Both the position numbers and the translations under genes were made by a program. A DNA stretch of 64,000 nt from Punica granatum (lineage: Eukaryota > Streptophyta > Magnoliopsida > Myrtales > Lythraceae). The notes below the pieces were generated by a model. That model worked only from the letters and a program-made list of their open reading frames with translations. It did no database searches and was not told the origin of the DNA. Within the stretch, counting starts at the first letter, position 1. Every line of letters starts with the position of its first letter. The DNA is taken from assembly GCF_007655135.1 (NCBI RefSeq), contig NC_045129.1, positions 7,936,001-8,000,000 on the forward strand, read 5' to 3'. Positions 1-12,270 of the stretch are shown piece after piece.

Positions 1-467
1 GCACCCGAGTGAGAACTAATCTCATCGATGTTGAGGTCACCTTTTAATGGATAACAATGGTGCAATTAGTAAACTGTGCTGTCAGTGGATAGATTGTACT
101 TGTAGTATAAAAATTCAAAATTCAGAGAAAGTATCTCATTATTAAGTGAAGCAACTCCATCAATAGGTAGCTATACCTCATATTTCACCAAAAAAAAAAG
201 CTGCATGCATGATAACAATAAGAAGCCGATGATGAGAAAGACAATTGTATTGGGAGAGAGAGGGATTGTGTGAACTTGATCAAGAGAGCAAATGTAATTT
301 CTTTTCTTTTACTAAGTAACTGAAACTTCGTTTATTATCCTCGGAGTTGTTTCATCTCATATTCATCTCTCCTGAACGTTTTCTTCCTCGTCCTCTCTCT
401 CTCTCTCTCTCTCTGTGTTTTCGGCCATCGAATCAATCGGTCTCCAAGGTAACTCTGCAAAGGGAAG
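1..467 (+). promoter_or_regulatory. Upstream region and leader of the MATE gene
   Basis: No coding region is seen here. A TATA-like string (TATAAAAA) lies at 106-113, and a (CT)n tract at about 393-414 sits just before the start codon at 468, as is common in plant leaders. A donor-like AAG|GTAACT occurs near 446-454, so an alternative spliced leader that skips the first coding exon cannot be ruled out. The transcription start is inferred, not seen. Confidence 0.4.
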
Positions 468-2428
468 ATGAATATTGATCACAATACAGCTGAATCCTCA
501 GCTCCTCTTCTGGAGTTCTATGGCGATCCTCGAAAGGCATCAAGTCAGCAAACCGAAGACTGCTTACGTAAGCAAGGAGACTCAGCTCGGCTCGCTCATG
601 ATCGGGCAGTCTGGAGAGCTTCGGTTTTAGATGTGAGTGCCGCCTTCTCACTGGCGGCATGCTCTTCTTTCTTTTGTTCCTTTCCAGGTTGTTCCCGGAG
701 ATTTTCTTTCATTTATTTCTCTCATGGGTAGTTCTTGGAGATCTTCGGTTTATAACCTTGGTTCTTCTTTTGTTGCCCGAAAATCTGTCTTTCATTCAAA
801 AAGAAAAGTTCAACTAAGAAAGTTTTCGGATAAAGTAATTAATACTTCCTGGATGTATAGCCGGAGACATGTTAAGGACTGTGGATTCGTGGAAGAATGC
901 AGTTTCGTATATCTTGCTCCGGCAGGTTTTCCCCTTCGGTGTGTGATCCTGGAAATTAAGGAAAGGAAAATAGTTTCCGTAAACAGCTTCGGGATATCAA
1001 GACCTGATCGGGCTCGTAATCTGTATCTGATTTCCGTAATCTTTTTTTTCCTTGATATTTTAGGTAGTGGAAGAGATGAAGTTGTTGTACTCCATTGCCT
1101 TCCCGATGATCATCACCGGCCTTCTCCTCTATGGCAAGTCAGCGATATCGATGTTCTTCATGGGTCAGATTGGGAAAGACACATTAGCAGGCGGGTCCCT
1201 CGCGATCGGCATAGCTAACATTACCGGTATCTCGGTGTTGTCGGGCCTCGCCATGGGAATGGAACCGATCTCCTCCCAAGCGTGTGGAGCAAAGCAGTGG
1301 CCTCTGATGGGCCAAACCCTACAACGCACCATCACCATCCTAGCCCTAGTTTGCGTGCCCATCTCGATCCTTTGGCTCTATGTCGAGCCCATCCTCCTTT
1401 TATGTGGCCAAGACCCAACAATCTCATCCATTGCCTCAGTCTATTTAGCATACTCTCTCCCTGACCTCTTCCTTCAATCTCTCATAAACCCGCTCAAAAT
1501 CTACCTCAGAACACAAAACATAACCTTGCCGTTTATGCTCGGGTCGGCCTTCGGCCTGTTAGTTCATGCGCCCGTTAACTACATCTTGGTCTACCAGACA
1601 AAGCTTGGCATTCATGGAATCGCCATTGCCGTCTCCTTAACTGACCTCACGGTCCTTGCCGTGGTGCTACTTTACGTGCACTTCTCGAGCACGTGCGCTA
1701 AATCGTGGCAAGGCTGGTCAATGGAGCATTGCTTTCAGGAATGGACCCAAATCCTTTGCCTAGCTATCCCCAGCTGCGTCTCAGTGTGCCTGGAATGGTG
1801 GTGGTATGAGCTCATGATTCTCCTCTCTGGCATTCTATCATCGGAGTCTGTTGCGACCATGGGCATCCTGCTGCAAGCCACTTCATTGGTGTACATCTTC
1901 CCTTCATCCCTCAGCCAAGCTGTGTCAACGCGTGTTGGGAATACACTGGGAGCCGGTGAGCCCTACAGGGCAAGGTTTTCATCCTTCACAGCACTGGGTT
2001 GCTCGGTTCTCACTAGCCTCCTGGCCCTCCTGTTCATGACCATGGCGAGGAACACATGGGGCCATATATTCACCGACGACAACGCCATCCTGTCCCTCAC
2101 AGCAGCTGCCCTCCCCATTGTGGGGTTATGCGAGCTCGGTAACTGCCCCCAGACCACTGGGTGCGGGGCACTGAGGGGTAGCGCGAGGCCGTCCCTCGGA
2201 GCGAGTGTGAACCTCTTCTCGTTCTACGTGGTCGGGCTACCGGTGGCAGCCATGATGGGCTTCGCGATGCATAAGGGCCTCCTGGGCCTCTGGTTGGGCC
2301 TCCTGGCAGCCCAGATCGCGTGTGCAGCAGTGATGATTGTGGTGCTGACAAGGACTGATTGGGAAACAGAGGCGGAGCGAGCGCGCGAGCTGACGGGCAC
2401 CGACCCGGAAAGCGGACGGCCCAAGTGA
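468..2428 (+). CDS. MATE efflux transporter (DETOXIFICATION/DTX family), two exons
   Basis: Multidrug and toxic compound extrusion antiporter, a twelve-helix membrane protein that in plants exports organic compounds in exchange for protons. Exon 1 is 468-632 (55 codons), followed by donor GAT|GTGAGT. The intron is 633-1063, ending TTTTAG, and exon 2 is 1064-2428; the junction is in phase 0. The joined product is 509 residues, normal for the family. Recognisable MATE blocks include LYSIAFPM, GLAMGMEPISSQA, SLINPLKIYLRTQNITLP, SCVSVCLEWWWYELM, STRVGN, ELGNCPQTTGCG and a C-terminal RTDW. These match the DTX48-52 clade best, where Arabidopsis members are mostly intronless, so the short 5' exon is notable. 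The start at 468 gives the usual 50-60 residue cytoplasmic lead, with an acidic-dileucine-like APLLE. Substrate and membrane cannot be read from the sequence. Exon 2 is very secure; exon 1 is less so. Confidence 0.9.
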
Positions 2429-3066
2429 CGATCTTTGATCGGTTGTAACAGCTTGCAAATATGGTGAATAATAGAGCTAACATATCAGGCATATGCATAA
2501 CTATAAACTCTCTTTTCCCCATATGTAGTTGGGACAAGAAACAAAAAGAGTTTAGAATAAAGGCCATCTTGATTGGGCCTTTTGTAGGTCTGATAGAATA
2601 ATTAGGACCACAGCCTTTGGGCTCTATGGCCCATTGGCTGATGGAAAAACCATCTACTGGTCCATTGCTGTAAGTCTTAGCTCTAGATTGAGATGTTTGC
2701 CAGTCCCAATCTCTATTAAAGTTTCTTTCTTTACGAGATCATAGCTATTTACATTTAAGCGTCAAACTCGGCTTTGATCACAAGATGCTTCAAAGCAATT
2801 CTGTTAAGAAGCATTCCAAAAACACTAATCACTTAGATCATCTCAAATCAAAATCCTTAATCTCAACAGCTTGTTGGGTTTGCACAATGACATAGCTTGT
2901 TGTTTCTTCTTATTTCCCCGATCTTGTCTGAAAATGAACGTAATGGAAGGTTATGTGTAGGATATGTCGATCTACATTGTCCACCAATGAATTCCAAGTT
3001 TGTGTTCCTGCGCTCGGTAAAGAACAACGCTGAAGCCCAATTTATTTATTCGACCATTTTGATGTA

Positions 3067-3650
3067 GATCCATTCTAAACTAAAGATAATTACATTGTCC
3101 AGAAAAAAAAAGAAAAAAAAGAAGAAGCTAAACATGTGATAAGATTTTTTTTTTTTTTTACCCAGCTAGGTAGGGACTCGGACTTTCTTTCCGCCAAAAA
3201 CTCTCACAATAAAGCCAAATCATTTTATAAAGATATTTGATTTTGAATTAACTCTCTCTGACTTTCCTGAGTTTCATAATCTATGAGTGAAAAGATGTAT
3301 TTGATTATGTGTTTGGTCGTTTTTGGAGAATTGTTGCGTTTGAGTTATTTGTTGTTGATGCGGATCCATTCTCCAATAAAAAAAATGATTTTGACGTCTG
3401 TAAAAAAACAATTTTTTGAAAAGAAATATTGGAAAATGCAAAGCTAGACGCGAATTTTGTGCCAAGTATACGATAAGAAAGTTTTTTTGACCGAGCCTAT
3501 TGCGGAACTTTATGCAGGGACTCAGATTTTCTTTTTTGTACAAAACTCAAACATCGATATTACATCCATCATATAAGTTTTCCAATTTTGAGTCGACTTT
3601 CGTTTTGATCATTCTGAATCTCACAATTTATTGGTAAAAATATATTTTTG
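3067..3650. repeat. Diverged direct duplication
   Basis: GATCCATTCT occurs at 3067 and 3363, and AGGGACTC at 3172 and 3516. Related text lies between and after them in the same order, including ACTC(T)CA..AT and a CATAATCT/CACAATTT followed by a TGTATTTG/TTTTTGTTTG stretch. This suggests an old tandem duplication of about 300-345 bases that has gathered indels. Origin unknown. Confidence 0.4.
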
Positions 3651-6600
3651 TTTGTAATATATACGACGAATCAAAATTTAATTATATTGGAGAAACAATA
3701 ACCTTAACCCGAGTTCTAAGATTTCCTTAACACTCATCTTCGTGTTGTTCAATTTGCCAGCCTGTCTCCTTGACCGGTCTTCCTCCAATCCGCACTAATT
3801 TCAGTGCGCACGCACCACGTGTCAAATCCCCATTTGGGTTAGCCCATAGCAAAATGTTTAACATGTCATTGACAACCATGTTACCACATGGTTTTAATTT
3901 TTTGCACATGTCAAGAGTCTTCCAGCTTCATTGGCATTGATTCATGCTCAATTTGATGCTAATTTATGTAAAATAATAAAAAAATTAATTAACCAATTAA
4001 TAAGATTGATATAAACCGGATGAGATCTCTTCAACTGCTAACCATTTAATTAGAAAATATTAAAATCAATCAATAGTAAGCATATAGTTGGCCCAAGAAA
4101 GATAACCTAAGCCTAAAGTAAGCAAGTTAAGCGTAAAGGTCCCCATGCGTCTCTTTTTTTTTTTTGGATATATCTAATATATATTACACTGCGTTTTATA
4201 AATCAAGGATCATGCTGAAAATAGCTCTAGAAGATTATGTATATTGAGGTGAACCATTACTGATCACGAGATAATATATATGAAGCATTGAGTTCTCAAA
4301 TATATTCTGCTTTTCATCTTTCTATGAGTGAAAGAATAAATCCGCCATGAATGATCACCAAGCTATATATGTTCGAGCTAATTGCTAAAAAGTTATAAAA
4401 ATTTGATTTTTTTAAATCCAATTTTCTTGTATTAATTGTTTTCCGTGGATCATCACATGCCCCCGTCGATCAGTCAATTATCGCCAGCTCACTCACGGCC
4501 AGTCACTTAAAGAGGTCAAACTTCAGTCAAGTGGAACAATTGCATACAAAATTCCCATGCCCCACTTCTACATTTTCCTCTTCAATAATTTTCTATTTTC
4601 TCTTAATTTTCAGGTAATTAATCAATGCAGCCCATATGACTGGGTGAACAAATTCAGATTACTACCTATAAAAAAAATTTAAAAAAAAATTCAGACTTAC
4701 TTGAATTGACGATCTCGTGGATTGATCATCAACACAACTTGTTAAGAAACAATCACATATGATACAATTTTTCTCGATAAACAAAACAGCTCAGAAATTC
4801 TCATTGTCTTCAATATATGGATTTCATCTTAACTGAAATGCATTCCTAAGAAAAAAAACTCAAAAACCCCCATTTCATCAAAAAATTATAATTCATAATA
4901 TTAATCAATTTTAAAAGGTTAATTTTTTAAAATATATATATATGTTTTACTCTATTTCGTAAAATTTTTCAAAAACAAAAGTTGTTAAAAATTAAAATAC
5001 TTACTTTCAAAATTATTTTGTTTATAACTTCTTGTGTGTGTGTTTTCCATTTTTGTTAAGTTTTCCCTTTTCAATTTATTTTTCCATTAGTTTTCAATTA
5101 ATCTTTTAAATAATAAGAGTTAAAAAATATTAGAAATAATTAAATAACAAAAAAGGAGAAAAAAATACATAATAATAGAGGGAGCAAGTAAGACTAATAG
5201 GGGCACGACACTGAGGCGTCACAAATTTTACCAAGGCAGCAATGGCCGACTTTAGGCTTGACACCATGGAAATATTATCTTCCTTCTATCTCTTAGAACA
5301 AATTACCAAATCCTGATGTGGTGAGTGCCACACGATGACCTTCCATCGCCACCCCTAACTCCTCTTCTAGCATCTTCATTTTTTTTTCTTTTCAATTTTT
5401 TTTAATTTTGTGTTTTCTAAAATCATTTTTATTTTTTATATTAAAAATTAAATACCTAACATAAAAGATAACAGAAGTTAAAAGTAGTTATAAACATATC
5501 TACCTAAAAAAAAAGTTATAAACAAAATAATTTTAAGATACGTGTTTAATTTTTATAAATTTCATTTTTATTATATTTAAAGAAAGAGTAAAGTATATTT
5601 TAAAAAATAACCCAATTCTAAAATCTAAAATAATTCTTCCAAAGATTTGTAGGCAACAGCCCCTTCTTTGCCAGCGATGGAGATTATCACAGAATCTCTC
5701 TAATATGGCAATTACTGAGTGGCTGCTTCCCCCATTTATGATATTCATCTATCAAACTTTTCTCATTTATGCTCTGTCCCCCCTACATTAAATGATTCCT
5801 TGTCCCGGTTTTTCAATTTCCCCTGCAATGAAATTCCATTAAATCGGAAAGAAGAAACACATCCTTTAATTTTGTCACTGTTGGGATCCCATAATGGGCC
5901 TTCCAATATTCGGTTGTTTGTTAACTACCTACAAAAGATGTGACGGCAATGGTACATTTCTTCGAAAAACTCTTATCGTGATAGAATGGGAACTGAACAT
6001 CGAACCGTTCTAAGATATGTGTAGGGTTCGTGTAATTCTTATCGGGTGATACTTGATGATTTTCAAATCAAAAGTTCTGGCGAACAATTATATATGCACA
6101 TACATGAGGACCCATCAATTCAATGGTGCATCAAGAGATTGGTGAATATTCTTTCTATTTATCATGCACTTGCAAATTCAATGTGAAAATTGATTCAATC
6201 CGGCTGCCAAATTTTACGAGGACAAATGTATAGCTTTATCTTCTTTCCATCGATTGACTTGAAGAAAGCTTTCTAGGCATTTGTACAAGATTATTGTTGT
6301 TATTGATAATCTAATATGCAATAAAGAGTTAAACTGCATACTGTAATGTCTAATTAATTGCACGTTGAAAAGATTATAATGGCATAACATTCATTAGAAT
6401 ATCAAAGATATTGAGTTGATCAATGCTCTATCGCGTTTGTTAGGATTGGCCTCCGCTAAAAATTTATTATGTACTTATCATTATACATGTATATGCATAC
6501 CGGTGGACGACAGAAGATCCTTAAGGGCGTTAAACTAAAATTAAAGGCACCTGACGGGGCAGTGCATGGTTCAAGTTACTAACTGAAAACTAAAATGGAG

Positions 6601-7890
6601 ATAAATGAGATTGGATGTTGGATTTTATACCACAATGTATTAATCCAGTTCTAAGAAGTTTAAAAATCTATTACTAATTAATAATATTATTTTTAAGTAA
6701 TTATTTATTATAATTTAAGTTAAATGAAAGCGCATTTAGAACCACCTCCTCCTCCCCACCACAAACAAGAAAAAAAAAATCCTAAAAAAAAAAGAAGTTA
6801 ACTTAAGCATAGATGGAAAATATATTTAATTAATAGATGCTCTAAGGATACTATATTGGCTCGGTTATGCACTTACAATGTATTATTTATAATCAAGTTA
6901 ACCTCCTCATTGATAATATATATATTTATATATATATATAAATCTATGTCACCGAAATCATCATGAGAGGTACTGTAAAACTATATTTTATATTAATGGA
7001 TTTCATTTATAGGACAGACGTAAAAAAAATCAACTGAAATCATGCCCTGTGGCTTAGATGAATGATTGTTCCAAAGAAAATCATTTTTTGCTAATGAACT
7101 GAGAATATACTAATGATTTTCGCGAGAGGGTTTTCGTCGAGTTTCTTCAAGCAATTTGAAATACTTTCCGAGAATCTGTCACCTGCTGGAATTATTTTAT
7201 TTTATTTTATTTATTTGATGGCGAAAGAAAACTACAGCCTCCGGTGATTGGATGGGATTGGATTTTCGGAGCTTCTGAGCAACTTCTCAAGACTGGCCCC
7301 AAAATAAAATTATAATAATAAATGCATGATGCAGACAAAACCTGCGATTTACCTTTGGATTTTTTTGCAATTGTGTATATTATTATTATTTATCATTTGA
7401 CCGGAGTTTTGGCCGAGCTGATTGACCATGCCATGACAAAACATCTCATCGTCCCCAACATGCCAAAGAACAATCTCATGATCATTCATCATCATATGCG
7501 CCGTGACATGAAAGCCATTAATAAACGAAAGGAAACATTCGCACTCAACCGCTCAGTAATAAGGACCCAATATGAGCTCCCTATTCGAATCAGCAAACTG
7601 ATTTATCAACAAAACAGCACATCTTGCCTTGAATCTAGAAATGTTGGTGTTTAGACTGACCATATGAATAATATTCGGGTTGGGATTATATGAACTTTTT
7701 AGTATATGCTTGTCGGTACATTTCATCCCTCTCGATAAGTTGGTTCTAAAGTACGTAATACTCAAGGGATTCACCAATTATTACTTTTTATTTACTCACT
7801 AGCTGCATGGTATTTTTAATTTATACAAGATAAATGGTGAAAGAAACACTTGGAAAACTCATTCAAATGAACTATCGATTATATTCAGGC

Positions 7891-7940
7891 TATATATATA
7901 TATATACACACACAAACACACACACACACACACACACACA
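7891..7940. repeat. TA then CA compound microsatellite
   Basis: A (TA)n tract of about 15 bases runs directly into a (CA)n tract of about 35 bases with one AAAC interruption. Confidence 0.9.
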
Positions 7941-8545
7941 TGAGAAACTGTATCGAGATCCGAATACTCCCAATTCCTAGTACATACTCCACAAGAGTTC
8001 CATCTTTAGAGTTTGTTGTTCAATAGAGAAGGGTGTATGGATATATGACAGGAGCTCTCGTCTGTGTTTTCGTAAGGTCTCAATAATGTCTGTTTGTTCC
8101 AAAAATTAGATCAAGACGTTTAGTACTAATGAGGTTGTGGCCCAAACTCCGCGCTATAGAAATGCTCGTCAAATGTATTGTCTGCTTCGAGTCGAGTCCA
8201 TTTGATTTTGTCCTCAAAAGGCGCCTCTTGGGAGAAAAGTGATGTGTCGTACTTGTTAAATAGGCCGAGACCTTATCTCTCTTCAATGTATGATTGGAGT
8301 ACCTCATCAAGTAGGTTGAGAAGTGCTTATGCACAATTGTCTCCATCCATACTTCGATCAGTAACACGATATAGCGTTCTTGTTCGAAAACTCCATTCTA
8401 GACACGATCATCCTGAACCCATGACCAGATATATAAGTACGAGAACAATCTCCTCAAGAATTCTATACAAATATGGAGATCCGCGGTTTATTCGATAGAA
8501 AATTACGCGACATACACCCGACCCGAAGATAGTCACCTGACACAC

Positions 8546-8610
8546 TATAAATATCCTTTTGATCTCTCTCTCTCTCTCTCTCTCTCTTACCGTCTTTGTG
8601 GATATAAATA
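8546..8610 (+). promoter_or_regulatory. Two TATA boxes around a CT tract, upstream of the 8796 gene
   Basis: TATAAATA occurs at 8546-8553 and again at 8603-8610, with a (TC)n tract at about 8563-8587 between them. Both lie on the coding strand of the gene starting at 8796 and would give leaders of about 160-220 bases. Which one is used is not visible. Confidence 0.45.
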
Positions 8611-8795
8611 CAGACACGAGCTGGGTAGCTCGTAATAGTCTTAAGAACGGGTCCCCTTGTAGTTCAACCGCTGGGTCCTCTCCCCTTTAGTAGTTATCCT
8701 TCCCTTCTTCTCCTTTAACTGATCCAAATATATGCATTAATTGAACATCATCGTGTCTTCCTGAAAACAAAACCCCTTCCCTTCCCTCATTTCCC

Positions 8796-9708
8796 ATGGC
8801 ATGCTTAGAGATGTACAACAACTCCGATCCCAACCCTAGCAAGGGCGGCATCCCCGCCCACTTCGTTGCCCCGATGAGCCCCCGCATCTCCTTCTCCAAC
8901 GACTTCGTGGAGTCGGCCCAGCAAGCCGCCAAGCCCTGCCCCGAGCTCACCCGGATGAAGGACACCATAAGTTCTTCCTCCTCGGACTTTGAATTCTCGG
9001 TGAGGAGCCACTCCATGATGAGCGCCGACGAGCTCTTCTTCAAGGGCCGGCTCCTGCCCTTCAAGGACGCGTGCTGCCACGCGAAGAAGGGCGCCGCCAC
9101 CATCACCACCCTCAGGGAGGAGCTCCTCGCCGGGGAGGATGACGACGATGAGGATGACTTGGCGCTCCGGCCCCCCAAGGGTTCCACCGCTACCCGGTGG
9201 AAGGGGCTGTTGGGCCTCAGGAAGGCCCACATTGGATCCAAAAAGGCCGAGGCCGCTAAGATCAACGCGCCGGCTCCAGACAGTGCTCACCCGGCATCAC
9301 AGGTCGGTAACTGTCAAATATTTGGTGATATGCATGCTATTTTTAGTTTTACGGCCTATGCTTTTGGAATGGGCTAAAGTAAAACAAACAATTATTCCAT
9401 GCTATAGTTAATCAATTATGTAATATTTACTCTAGGAAACATCATAGAATTGAAGGCAATAACCACCGGATCCATCTTTTACATTAGCCGCGATAAAAGT
9501 TACTCGACTAGTAACCATCATATTTTTGGTCTTGGCAATGAAGAACTGATAAAATGAAAATGTACGAATCTCATAAACACAAACCTCTATATATCCTCAA
9601 TTACTCAAAGCATCTCTAATCATTCTTTTTCTTTTATTGTTCGGGATGTTGCAGGAAGTGCTAGACGTGGGGGGATCGAATTGCGGGGACGTGGAGATGG
9701 GGATGTAG
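8796..9708 (+). CDS. Plant-specific unknown protein, MAKR/BKI1-like motifs, two exons
   Basis: Exon 1 is 8796-9302 (169 codons), ending CACAG|GTCGGT. The intron runs to 9654 (TTGCAG) and exon 2 is 9655-9708, adding 17 residues (EVLDVGGSNCGDVEMGM) and a stop. The product is 186 residues, hydrophilic, with no signal peptide or membrane helix. Residues 28-37 read SPRISFSNDF and residues 64-90 carry DFEFSV...ADELFFKGRLLPFK, motifs shared with a group of plant proteins often labelled membrane-associated kinase regulator-like. Residues 114-121 form an acidic run, followed by the basic stretch TRWKGLLGLRKAH. Known MAKR/BKI1 proteins bind receptor kinases at the plasma membrane; whether this one does is inference. 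Exon 1 is much more GC-rich than its surroundings, which explains long open frames on its opposite strand. Confidence 0.75.
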
Positions 9709-11034
9709 AGAACTTGTGTAGAGCTGATTTGGTAGCATTTTTGGAGGAGATTGAATGATCGAGAGAGAGAGAGAGAGAGACGACGACGATTCTTGTTCTT
9801 CCATTGTTAATTACCATTGTAGCTATTTAATGACATATATGCTGTGGTGGGACAAAAATAATCTAAACTAGAGGGGCCAAGTGGAGTGTGCTTAGTGAGT
9901 GGGTTAATTCTTCTTCTTCTTCTTTCGATTTTGCCATGTTTGGTTGTCTATTTACTGTCTGTTCGACCAGCTGTTTGATGTACAAAGATGTTTTTTGCAG
10001 TTGAAGGACTCATCCCTGTCTCCGTGGTCAGTTGCCTCTTACTATTACACTCTCATGCATGTTAAGAATTAATCGAAGAATGTCATAGATCGAGCACTGC
10101 TGCAATCCTGTTCCAGCATAGTTGTCTTGCGACACGAAGTTATTGTGGACAAGAGACGATTATTGCTGTCAACTCGCACTACACTGCGGTTCTGTCCTCG
10201 TGCCCCTCGCTAGTTGTCTTATAGGATGAAGTTACGGTCAAAACAGAAGACATTATTTGTCGTTGGATTGAGCTCCTGATCTGCATTTCAGCCCCGGATA
10301 ACGAACCTAGCTATGATACGATTGCACGGTGTACTAAAACGTCATCGTGACTATGACGAACTAGCGAATCAACCCCCCGAACTGTACGAAAGTAACAAGC
10401 TATCAAGGTGCTTTGATAGTTATTAGAAATTCAAGTTGGGTATTAATTTGATGATCATATGGAGATTAAATTTGAGGAGGTCCTGCCCAGAAATCACTGT
10501 CAGATCTGACCAAAAAATTATATTAAAAAAAAAAAAGGAAAGAAGGAAAGAAACAGAACTATATTAATGTAAGACAGCCCTTCCCACGTTCCTGTACCAG
10601 AGTTTTTCTATTTCCATATAACATCTCAACTCGTGGCTTAGCTGTCCGCCTCAATTACACTGTCTTGTTTCCCCTTCATCCGATCAAACTAAAAATTATT
10701 AATGTTCAACATTTTTCTTTTCGAATTTCTCATCAGTTCCTCGGAAGGACAAAATCCTTCAAACGTGTGCCGAATTTTGAGAAAAAGGGGAGATATTATC
10801 GATGTACCATCTTGCTCGGAAGATGCGCAGTCGGAATTCGAGAGCAGTCGACACCACATTATTCTGATCACATAATAAACTTCCTGTATCTAAATTGTCA
10901 ATCCTACGAGATGGAGATAAGGTGCATATCGGCAATGTCGTTGCATTGCATTTTTCTGTTTCCTGCAGTGTAGATCTAAACTCGTAATAAGCATTTAGTG
11001 TAGTTAATAAAATGAATAAAGGTTCAATTTAACC

Positions 11035-11130
11035 CAACAAGGTCGGTCTAGTAGTCAAAAAATGCGACTCCCTTGGTAAAAGTTAAAGTTCGAGTCACCC
11101 GAATCATTATTTAAGAGAATACTTCTTATA
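11035..11130 (+). mobile_element. Possible SINE head (tRNA-like A and B boxes)
   Basis: TCGGTCTAGTAGTC resembles a pol III A box, and AAAGTTCGAGTCACC, about 35 bases further on, resembles a B box. The spacing fits a tRNA-derived SINE, but the sequence differs from the SINE family at 28-34 kb and no target duplication was found. Confidence 0.3.
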
Positions 11131-11389
11131 TATGTCACCGGCTTATATGTCCATTCCCAGCAATTGGACACTGGCCAGTGGCCACTATACAGCTTGAGCG
11201 GGGCCACTGGCTCAACCCACTGGGCTGCAGGTTCATGTTCAGCTCGGTTCAAACTGAGCCCGAGCGTAAATTAAGCCGGTCCAGCCCATCCAACGAACAA
11301 CAGTCCTCTATGACTGTTATAGGCATTTGATCTCTTCCTGTTGACCAACATTCAATTTTAACTTGCCATATGAATTCCTGAAAATGGAT

Positions 11390-11690
11390 CTGTCATGTCT
11401 CTCTTCTGCATGGAAGAGCTGGAGGATAGATAATCTTTTCTTCATTTGTGAAGTTACCGAGCTAATCTGGACGAACGTCCTTAGCAAGACAGATATCTCC
11501 ACAAGGTTGGAACATCGACGAGGAATTTTGGCTGCTGCTGCTGTTCAGACATGGAAAGGTAAGATGCTAGAGGCAGTGGTTTAGAAACGCCATTGAGTAG
11601 CTCTTATATGTCACATTTGGAAAGAAAGAAATGCAAGGGCCGGGTATTCAAACACTCTCTCCTTGCTCTCCTGATGAGTGGATCAACAAA
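11390..11690 (+). mobile_element. LINE relic: zinc-binding reverse-transcriptase tail
   Basis: One frame reads DNLFFICEVTELIWTNVL, then, after two in-frame stops near 11582 and 11597, ALICHIWKERNARA. This order (H/DxLFFxC...W..VL...IWKERNxR) is the usual pattern of the zf-RVT region near the end of plant L1-type LINE ORF2. It is a decayed fragment; no reverse-transcriptase core is seen beside it. Confidence 0.65.
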
Positions 11691-12270
11691 TTGTTGCTGT
11701 TGTCCGAGTCCGCTCTCCCCAGCTTGGCTCGGACTCTGGATGAATGCCTCTTGACAGAAGCGTTGATGTTCAGAGCTTTGCTTAAGTTAGTTCAAACATA
11801 GAACTTCATCTCTCGAATGCCTGAGTCTGTGTCTTGTGAGACTCAATTTGGATGGACAGAACTGTGGAAGTACAAACCCCACAATATTGATGACCTCGAT
11901 GAAGTTCCACCCAAAAAGGATAAAACGGCAGCAATGCTATAAACCAACTATTTTCACTTACTCTTTCCTCGAAAAAATTCCGAATCAGATGAAAACTCAT
12001 AACAACAGAGGACTTTCAACTCAACAGTTCATTTACAAATGCCACATTGTGCAAGTATACACCACCATGTCAACTTTATATATGTTCTTATAACTATAAT
12101 AGAAAAGCAGAACTATCCACATTTGAATTCTATGAAGCAAAACCGGGTGGCATGCTCACTATGACCAAACCGGGTGGGAATGAAGTGGAAAGGAATCTTC
12201 ATATGAAATGATCTGGCTGTCCTGCAAAGAAAGTTCCATTCCATTTCCTTTCCATTCGATAATGCTGCTC

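Larger units (their letters stand above)
2429..8545. other. Gene-free AT-rich spacer
   Basis: No protein or RNA gene is recognised in these 6 kb. The frames that stay open (for example 7322-7654 and 5719-5943) match nothing known and have no plausible splice context. The stretch holds poly-A/T runs, a diverged duplication near 3.07-3.65 kb and a TA/CA microsatellite near 7.9 kb. The first few hundred bases presumably include the 3' UTR of the MATE gene. Confidence 0.6.
9709..12270. other. Spacer, including the 3' flank of the DUF547 gene
   Basis: A (GA)10 tract at 9761-9780 lies in the probable 3' UTR of the preceding gene. No further gene is recognised. The open frames at 10665-10973 and 11836-12093 have no recognisable motif. 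A SINE-like fragment (about 11.04-11.13 kb) and a LINE relic (about 11.39-11.69 kb) are listed separately. The stretch just below 12271 should hold the 3' UTR of the minus-strand DUF547 gene. Confidence 0.55.

Noticed and set aside
637..1218. 193-codon plus-strand frame in the MATE locus
   Set aside because: It spans the MATE intron and runs into exon 2 in the wrong frame; no homology is recognisable.
2097..2567. 156-codon minus-strand frame
   Set aside because: Antisense shadow of the MATE exon.
8687..9290. Long open frames (192 and 161 codons) on the minus strand
   Set aside because: They lie opposite the GC-rich exon of the 8796 gene, and their composition (Leu/Gly/Glu runs) is explained by that gene's codon use.
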